DNA of 64,000 nucleotides from Altererythrobacter sp. C41 (lineage in GTDB: Bacteria; Pseudomonadota; Alphaproteobacteria; Sphingomonadales; Sphingomonadaceae): the NCBI RefSeq assembly GCF_016803135.1, contig NZ_JAEVFE010000006.1:62001-126000 (forward strand), in the 5' to 3' direction. The position numbers and the translations under genes are program-made. Every line of letters starts with the position of its first letter. Position 1 is the stretch's first letter. Positions 58,630 through 64,000 of the stretch are shown piece by piece. Below the pieces are notes generated by a model. The model did no database searches, was not told where the DNA came from, and was given only the letters and a program-made list of their open reading frames with translations.

Positions 58630-60636
58630 TTACACCCCGAACGGCCAGGTCTCCGGCGCCTGGTCGTGCGGTTCGTGCCGCGCGAGCGGTTCGAGCGCGC
58701 GGGTCTCGTCGAACCAGACGTAAGCGTCGAACTGCTCGGGCAGGACGGATTCGCTGTAGTGGCTCCAGCGCTCGGTTTCGGGACGGTAGATCACGCCGAT
58801 GAAGCGTTCGAGCAGCGGTTCGGCAAGGCGCCGGGCCAGCGCGGGATCGCTCGACAGGTCGAGCAGGAAGCGCGCCACGCTGCTGTCGTGGCATAGCCGC
58901 TCGTAGCTGTCGCGGCGCGAGGGGACGACGCGCTTGACCTCGCGGTCGCCGTCCCAGTCGGTCGCGGCGGAGACGGTGCCGGTGTGCGTGCCGAAGCCGA
59001 TCAGCGCGACCTGCTCGCCCCATTTCTCGCGCGCGAGCTGGCCGATGTTGTGCTCGCCGCGTGCCGCGCCCATCTCGGTCGCGCGCGCGTCGCCGATATG
59101 GCTGTTGTGCGCCCAGACGACCGCCTTGGAGCGCGGGCCGCGCGCCTCCAGCAGGTGTTCGAGCGTCTCGGCCATATGGCTGTCGCGCAGGTTCCAGCTT
59201 TCCGCGCCGCCGTAATACATCACGCGGTAGTAGCGCTCGGCCGAGGCGACGAGCCGCGCGTTCATCGCCGCGCCGAAGCTTTCGCCGTCCTGCCCCAGCG
59301 CGCGTTCGAGTAGATCGCGGCACTGCGCCACGACCGCCTGCTCGCACTCGGCATAGCCCTTGCGCAGCGCTGCACGGTCGTACGTCGCGGGATCGGCCTG
59401 CCACGGGGTGAGACAGCCGTAGCGCTCGCGCGCCACCGCTGCCGCCTCTGGATCGTGCTGGTCGAGATAGGCGAGCACCGCCTCGATCGAGCCGGACATG
59501 TTGTAGATGTCGAGCCCGTAGAAGCTGATCCGGTCGTCCTCGCCTCGGCCCTCGTTGATCGTCCTGAGATCGCGCAGGAAGCCGGGCATGACGGTGTTGC
59601 GCCACATCCACGTCGGGAAGCGGCGGAACGGCATCGGTGCGTCGTCCCGCTGCGGTAGGCCGCGGACATAGCGGTCGTAGGCGGCGGCATCGGGCCAGTC
59701 GCCTTCGACTGCGACTACGGTGAAGCCGTGACGTTCCACCAAATGGCGTGTGACGGCGGCGCGCGCGGCGTAGAACTCGTGCGTACCGTGGCTGCATTCG
59801 CCGAGCATGACCACGCGGCGGTCGGCGAAACGGTCGAACGCCGATGCGAAGCCTGGCTCGTCGACGTCGCCGAGCGGAACGGCAGCGTCGGCGATCAGTT
59901 CGGGCAGGCTCCGCGCACGTGCCGGCTGGTGGTTGCTGGCGGCCCGCGTGCCGTCTTCCGGGACCGCGCCGGGCAGCAGCGGCACGAAGCGAACGGGAGC
60001 GATGTCGTGGCTCTCCCAGGCGTTCTCGGCGGTGCGCACCACGCAGCGGAGCTGCTGGACGTCCTCGCCGCCGACCGGGATGATCAGCCGGCCGCCCACG
60101 GCAAGCTGCTGCTCGAGCGCCCTGGGTACCTCGATCCCGCGCGCGGCGACGAGAATTGCGTCGAACGGCGCTTCGTCGGGCAGTCCCTGCATTCCATCGC
60201 CTGCGACGACGTCGAGATTGTCGTAGCCGAGCGCCGCGACGCGCTCGCGCGCGTGCCGGGCGAGGATCGCGTGACGCTCGATGGCGAAGACGCGTCTCGC
60301 AATGCGCGAAAGCACCGCCGCCGCATAGCCCGACCCGGCACCCACTTCGAGCACGCGGTCGTTCGAGCCGATCTCGGCCGCCTCGATCATGCTGGCGACG
60401 ATGTAGGGCTGCGAGATCGTCTGCCCCTCGCCGATCGGCAGCGGGCCGTCCTCGTAGGCGAACTCGATCATCTCCTCGGGCACGAAACGTTCGCGCGGCA
60501 CTTCGCGGAAGGCCCGCAGGATCGGCTGGCCGGTGATGCCGCGGGCACGGATCTGCCGCTGCACCATGATTTCGCGTTGCTTCTCGTGGTCGGCCAAAGT
60601 CGCGCCTTTCCCGGCGAAGCCCGCACCTGGCGCCAT
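58630..60636 (-). CDS. Protein-L-isoaspartate methyltransferase fused to erythromycin-esterase domain
   Basis: A 668-residue fusion. Residues ~15-220 are a PCMT (Pcm) domain: QREIMVQRQIRARGI, EDGPLPIGEGQTISQPYIVA, SAM motif VLEVGAGSGYAAAVLSRIA. Residues ~235-655 are an erythromycin-esterase (EreA/B-like) domain: MLGECSHGTHEFYAARA, VVAVEGDWPDAAAYDRYVRG, KAVVWAHNSHIGDARATEMG, with the catalytic His/Glu positions kept. Joining a protein-repair methyltransferase to a hydrolase whose homologues act on esters suggests a damage-repair or detoxification role, not necessarily macrolide resistance. ATG 60636 lacks a ribosome-binding site; TTG 60597 or ATG 60567 are alternatives. Confidence 0.9.
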   Translation of the reverse strand: MAPGAGFAGKGATLADHEKQREIMVQRQIRARGITGQPILRAFREVPRERFVPEEMIEFAYEDGPLPIGEGQTISQPYIVASMIEAAEIGSNDRVLEVGAGSGYAAAVLSRIARRVFAIERHAILARHARERVAALGYDNLDVVAGDGMQGLPDEAPFDAILVAARGIEVPRALEQQLAVGGRLIIPVGGEDVQQLRCVVRTAENAWESHDIAPVRFVPLLPGAVPEDGTRAASNHQPARARSLPELIADAAVPLGDVDEPGFASAFDRFADRRVVMLGECSHGTHEFYAARAAVTRHLVERHGFTVVAVEGDWPDAAAYDRYVRGLPQRDDAPMPFRRFPTWMWRNTVMPGFLRDLRTINEGRGEDDRISFYGLDIYNMSGSIEAVLAYLDQHDPEAAAVARERYGCLTPWQADPATYDRAALRKGYAECEQAVVAQCRDLLERALGQDGESFGAAMNARLVASAERYYRVMYYGGAESWNLRDSHMAETLEHLLEARGPRSKAVVWAHNSHIGDARATEMGAARGEHNIGQLAREKWGEQVALIGFGTHTGTVSAATDWDGDREVKRVVPSRRDSYERLCHDSSVARFLLDLSSDPALARRLAEPLLERFIGVIYRPETERWSHYSESVLPEQFDAYVWFDETRALEPLARHEPHDQAPETWPFGV

Positions 60637-60713
60637 CGGGGCGGGCCCCGCCCGTCGTGATGATCGCTTCCCCGGCTCAACGGCGTGCGGCCGCGATCGT
60701 GCCCGCGCGGGGC

Positions 60714-60749
60714 AAAAGAAAGGGCCCGGCGGATCGCTCCGCCGGGCCC
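60714..60749 (-). terminator. Intrinsic terminator after groEL
   Basis: On the minus strand a 12-base stem (complementary arms 60738-60749 and 60722-60733, TCGC-type loop) is followed by TTTCTTTT. It ends the groESL transcript. Confidence 0.9.
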
Positions 60750-60778
60750 CCTCGTGTCGTGTGACCGGATGGCCGGGC

Positions 60779-62464
<1,686 letters not shown>

Positions 62465-62472
62465 TCAGCGGA

Positions 62473-62760
62473 TCAGGAGATGATCCCCATGATGTCGCTT
62501 TCCTTCATGATCAGCAGGTCTTCGCCGTCGAGCTTGACCTCGGTGCCGGACCACTTGCCGAACAGCACGCGATCGCCCGCCTTGACGTCGAGCGGGGTGA
62601 CCGTGCCGTCTTCCGCCTTGGCGCCCGAACCGACGGCGACGATCTCGCCCTCGCTCGGCTTTTCCTTGGCGTTGTCGGGGATGATGATGCCCCCGGCGGT
62701 CTTTTCTTCGGCTTCGATGCGACGGACCAGTACGCGGTCGTGCAGCGGACGAAATGCCAT
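62473..62760 (-). CDS. groS: Co-chaperonin GroES
   Basis: A 95-residue lid of the GroEL cage: [20 protein letters not shown], the mobile loop [16 protein letters not shown], and [23 protein letters not shown] 62760 follows AGAGAGGTCACACCA. The longer frame upstream is spurious because it runs through the CIRCE operator. Expression is controlled by a promoter overlapping CIRCE. Confidence 0.98.
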   Translation of the reverse strand: MAFRPLHDRVLVRRIEAEEKTAGGIIIPDNAKEKPSEGEIVAVGSGAKAEDGTVTPLDVKAGDRVLFGKWSGTEVKLDGEDLLIMKESDIMGIIS

Positions 62761-62796
62761 TGGTGTGACCTCTCTGCTAAGAGTGAATGAATACCT

Positions 62797-62823
62797 CTGG
62801 CACTCTCGCGGTGAGAGTGCCAG
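62797..62823. promoter_or_regulatory. CIRCE operator (HrcA binding site) of groESL
   Basis: CTGGCACTC, nine bases, GAGTGCCAG: a perfect 9-base inverted repeat matching the CIRCE consensus TTAGCACTC-N9-GAGTGCTAA with one symmetrical change per arm. It lies 37 bases before groES, at the expected transcription start. Confidence 0.93.
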
Positions 62824-62830
62824 CGGCGCG

Positions 62831-62859
62831 CATATGTGAACGCGCCGGGGGCGAGTCAA
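62831..62859 (-). promoter_or_regulatory. groESL promoter
   Basis: On the minus strand TTGACT (62859-62854), a 17-base spacer and CATATG (62836-62831). A transcript would begin at about 62824, at the edge of CIRCE, so HrcA binding would block initiation. Confidence 0.7.
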
Positions 62860-62913
62860 CCGGCCGCGGCCAAAAAATCGCGCTCGCGGAATCGTGCGCG
62901 GCAGGAGCGACGG

Positions 62914-64000
62914 TCAGGCCGGTTGCGGGACGGCCGCCGACGACCGGATCGTGAGCGCCAGCCGGTCGCGCCGATGCCAGCGCGAGACCAGCAGGAGCGC
63001 GGCGACGATCAGCCCGGTGGCGAGCCCGATCCACACGCCCTTGCCCTGGAGCGGGGTGGCGAAGCCAAGCGCCAGCGCCACGCCCATCCCGGGCACCCAG
63101 TAGCTGAAGATCGCGATCCACATCGGGACCCGCGTGTCCTGCAGTCCGCGCAAGGCGCCGGCCGCTACTGCCTGGACGCCGTCGAACAGCTGGAACGCGG
63201 CGGCGATGATCAGATACTGCAGGGCGAAGGCGACCAGCACGGCGTTCTCCGGCGCCCACGGATCGATGTAGATCGCGAGCAGGGGCATGGGGATAGCGAT
63301 CATCGCGCTCGCGGTCAGCATCATGAAGGCCGTGCCCATCGCGATCGCGGTCCACCCGGCGCGCATGATGCCCTCGCGGTCGCGCGCGCCAAAGAAGTAG
63401 CCGACCCGGATCGTCGCCGCCTGGCCCATGCCGAACGGTACCTGGAACGCCAGTGCGGCGATCTGCAGCGCGACCGTGTGCGCCGCGAGCTGCGAGGTGC
63501 CGATATTGCCCATCAGGAACGCGGCGGCGCCGAAGATGCCGGCCTCCGCGGTGATGGTCAGCGCGATCGGCGTGCCGACCCGCACGATCTTCACCAGCCG
63601 CGACCAGTCGGGGCGCCACCAGAAGCCGAAGATGTGATAGCGGTGCAGGCGGGGATCGAGGCGGATCGCGACGATATAGGCCAGCGTGACCGCCACGCCG
63701 GTCATGATCGTCGCCACGGCCGCGCCGCGAATGCCCATTTCCGGGGCGCCGAGGTTGCCGAAGATGAACGCGTAGTTCGCCAGCGCGTTCACCCCGATCC
63801 CGCCTGCGGTGATGATCGTCGCGAAGACGGGCCGCCCAAGCGCCGATACGAAGTTGCGCAGCACGTTGTTGATGACCATCGGGATCAGCGACCAGACGAC
63901 CACGAGATTGTAGGCGCTGGCGAGGCCGATGATCTCTTCCTGCTGCCCGGTCACGCGCATGATCGGCTCCAGCAGGAGGCAGAGCCCCATGCCGGCGGCG
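62914..64000 (-). CDS. MATE-family efflux transporter (N-terminus beyond window)
   Basis: C-terminal ~360 residues of a NorM-like MATE transporter, a cation-coupled multidrug exporter. About nine helices are visible. Typical stretches are VVWSLIPMVINNVLRNFVSALGR, GIRGAAVATIMTG, the second-half start RVGTPIALTITAEAGIFG, AAHTVALQIAALAFQVPFGMGQAATIRVG, and FDGVQAVAAGALRGLQDTRVP. The frame is open at the right edge, so the first ~100 residues are missing. It is upstream of groES and co-directional, with its stop 54 bases before the groES promoter. Confidence 0.93.
   Translation of the reverse strand, partial: AAGMGLCLLLEPIMRVTGQQEEIIGLASAYNLVVVWSLIPMVINNVLRNFVSALGRPVFATIITAGGIGVNALANYAFIFGNLGAPEMGIRGAAVATIMTGVAVTLAYIVAIRLDPRLHRYHIFGFWWRPDWSRLVKIVRVGTPIALTITAEAGIFGAAAFLMGNIGTSQLAAHTVALQIAALAFQVPFGMGQAATIRVGYFFGARDREGIMRAGWTAIAMGTAFMMLTASAMIAIPMPLLAIYIDPWAPENAVLVAFALQYLIIAAAFQLFDGVQAVAAGALRGLQDTRVPMWIAIFSYWVPGMGVALALGFATPLQGKGVWIGLATGLIVAALLLVSRWHRRDRLALTIRSSAAVPQPA

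Overview
The window is GC-rich, densely packed chromosomal DNA from an alphaproteobacterium, almost certainly of the order Sphingomonadales (Sphingomonas/Erythrobacter-like). Three things point there. A Sphingomonas-type serine palmitoyltransferase lies beside a dedicated acyl carrier protein (sphingolipid synthesis). The cell-cycle regulators DivK and CtrA are both present, CtrA with a C-terminal Ala-Ala. DksA has the alphaproteobacterial degenerate zinc finger. I see no phage, insertion sequence, integrase, CRISPR array, rRNA or tRNA. The genes are mostly housekeeping, interspersed with short lineage-specific genes and small palindromic repeats.

Layout. 0-3 kb: the tail of an AbgB-like amidohydrolase, a startless exonuclease III remnant, OsmC and a GSU2403-type nucleotidyltransferase behind a strong inverted repeat. 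3-7.6 kb: a cadherin/propeller lipoprotein, serine palmitoyltransferase with its ACP, DivK, a DUF3572 protein and a HAD hydrolase. 7.6-13.8 kb: RidA, a glycerophosphodiesterase, a FemAB-like acyltransferase, a Sel1 protein, DksA, a PilZ protein, an orphan family-5 binding lipoprotein and DUF4112. 13.8-18.9 kb: kynA-kynU (tryptophan catabolism), DUF6624, an HNH nuclease, GluQ, a HIG1 protein and cobalamin adenosyltransferase. 18.9-29.5 kb: 3-hydroxybutyryl-CoA dehydrogenase, a stress-type hydrophilic protein, MutS, malic enzyme fused to a phosphotransacetylase domain, a DUF6152/DUF6644 pair, TrmB, a TSUP exporter and a membrane-anchored LuxR-type regulator. 29.6-34.8 kb: ctrA, rpoN, lptB and pmbA. 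34.8-43.3 kb: ppa, hisS, prfA-prmC, DUF4167, lnt, metK and a ferritin-like protein. 43.3-53.5 kb: a 3-oxoacid CoA-transferase operon with a HAD lipoprotein between its subunits, a candidate small RNA, a CDC48-type AAA ATPase, MscS, a CHASE3/HWE kinase and polA. 53.6-64 kb: small envelope proteins, a beta-lactamase-like hydrolase, a host-attachment-family protein, a DUF305-LVIVD fusion, a PCMT-erythromycin-esterase fusion, groESL with promoter and CIRCE, and the end of a MATE transporter.

How the genes work together. Several pairs are tightly coupled by start/stop overlap: ACP-spt, DUF3572-HAD, GDPD-FemAB, kynA-kynU, prfA-prmC, scoA-HAD lipoprotein, polA-kinase. Stress circuitry is visible as three GGAAC-N16/17-CGTT-like (sigma EcfG) promoters and the HrcA/CIRCE site before groES. 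CtrA-like boxes lie near ctrA and upstream of the PilZ gene.

Most unusual observations. A two-palindrome repeat is inserted in frame in the 5' end of prmC, with a second copy at 58.5 kb. Three genes (GDPD, gluQ, the CHASE3 kinase) have no ATG/GTG/TTG start before their conserved domain and appear to use CTG. A putative ~60-nt RNA lies at 45.7 kb. Two multidomain fusions occur at 56.3-60.6 kb. I found no complete novel system that the sequence alone can prove.
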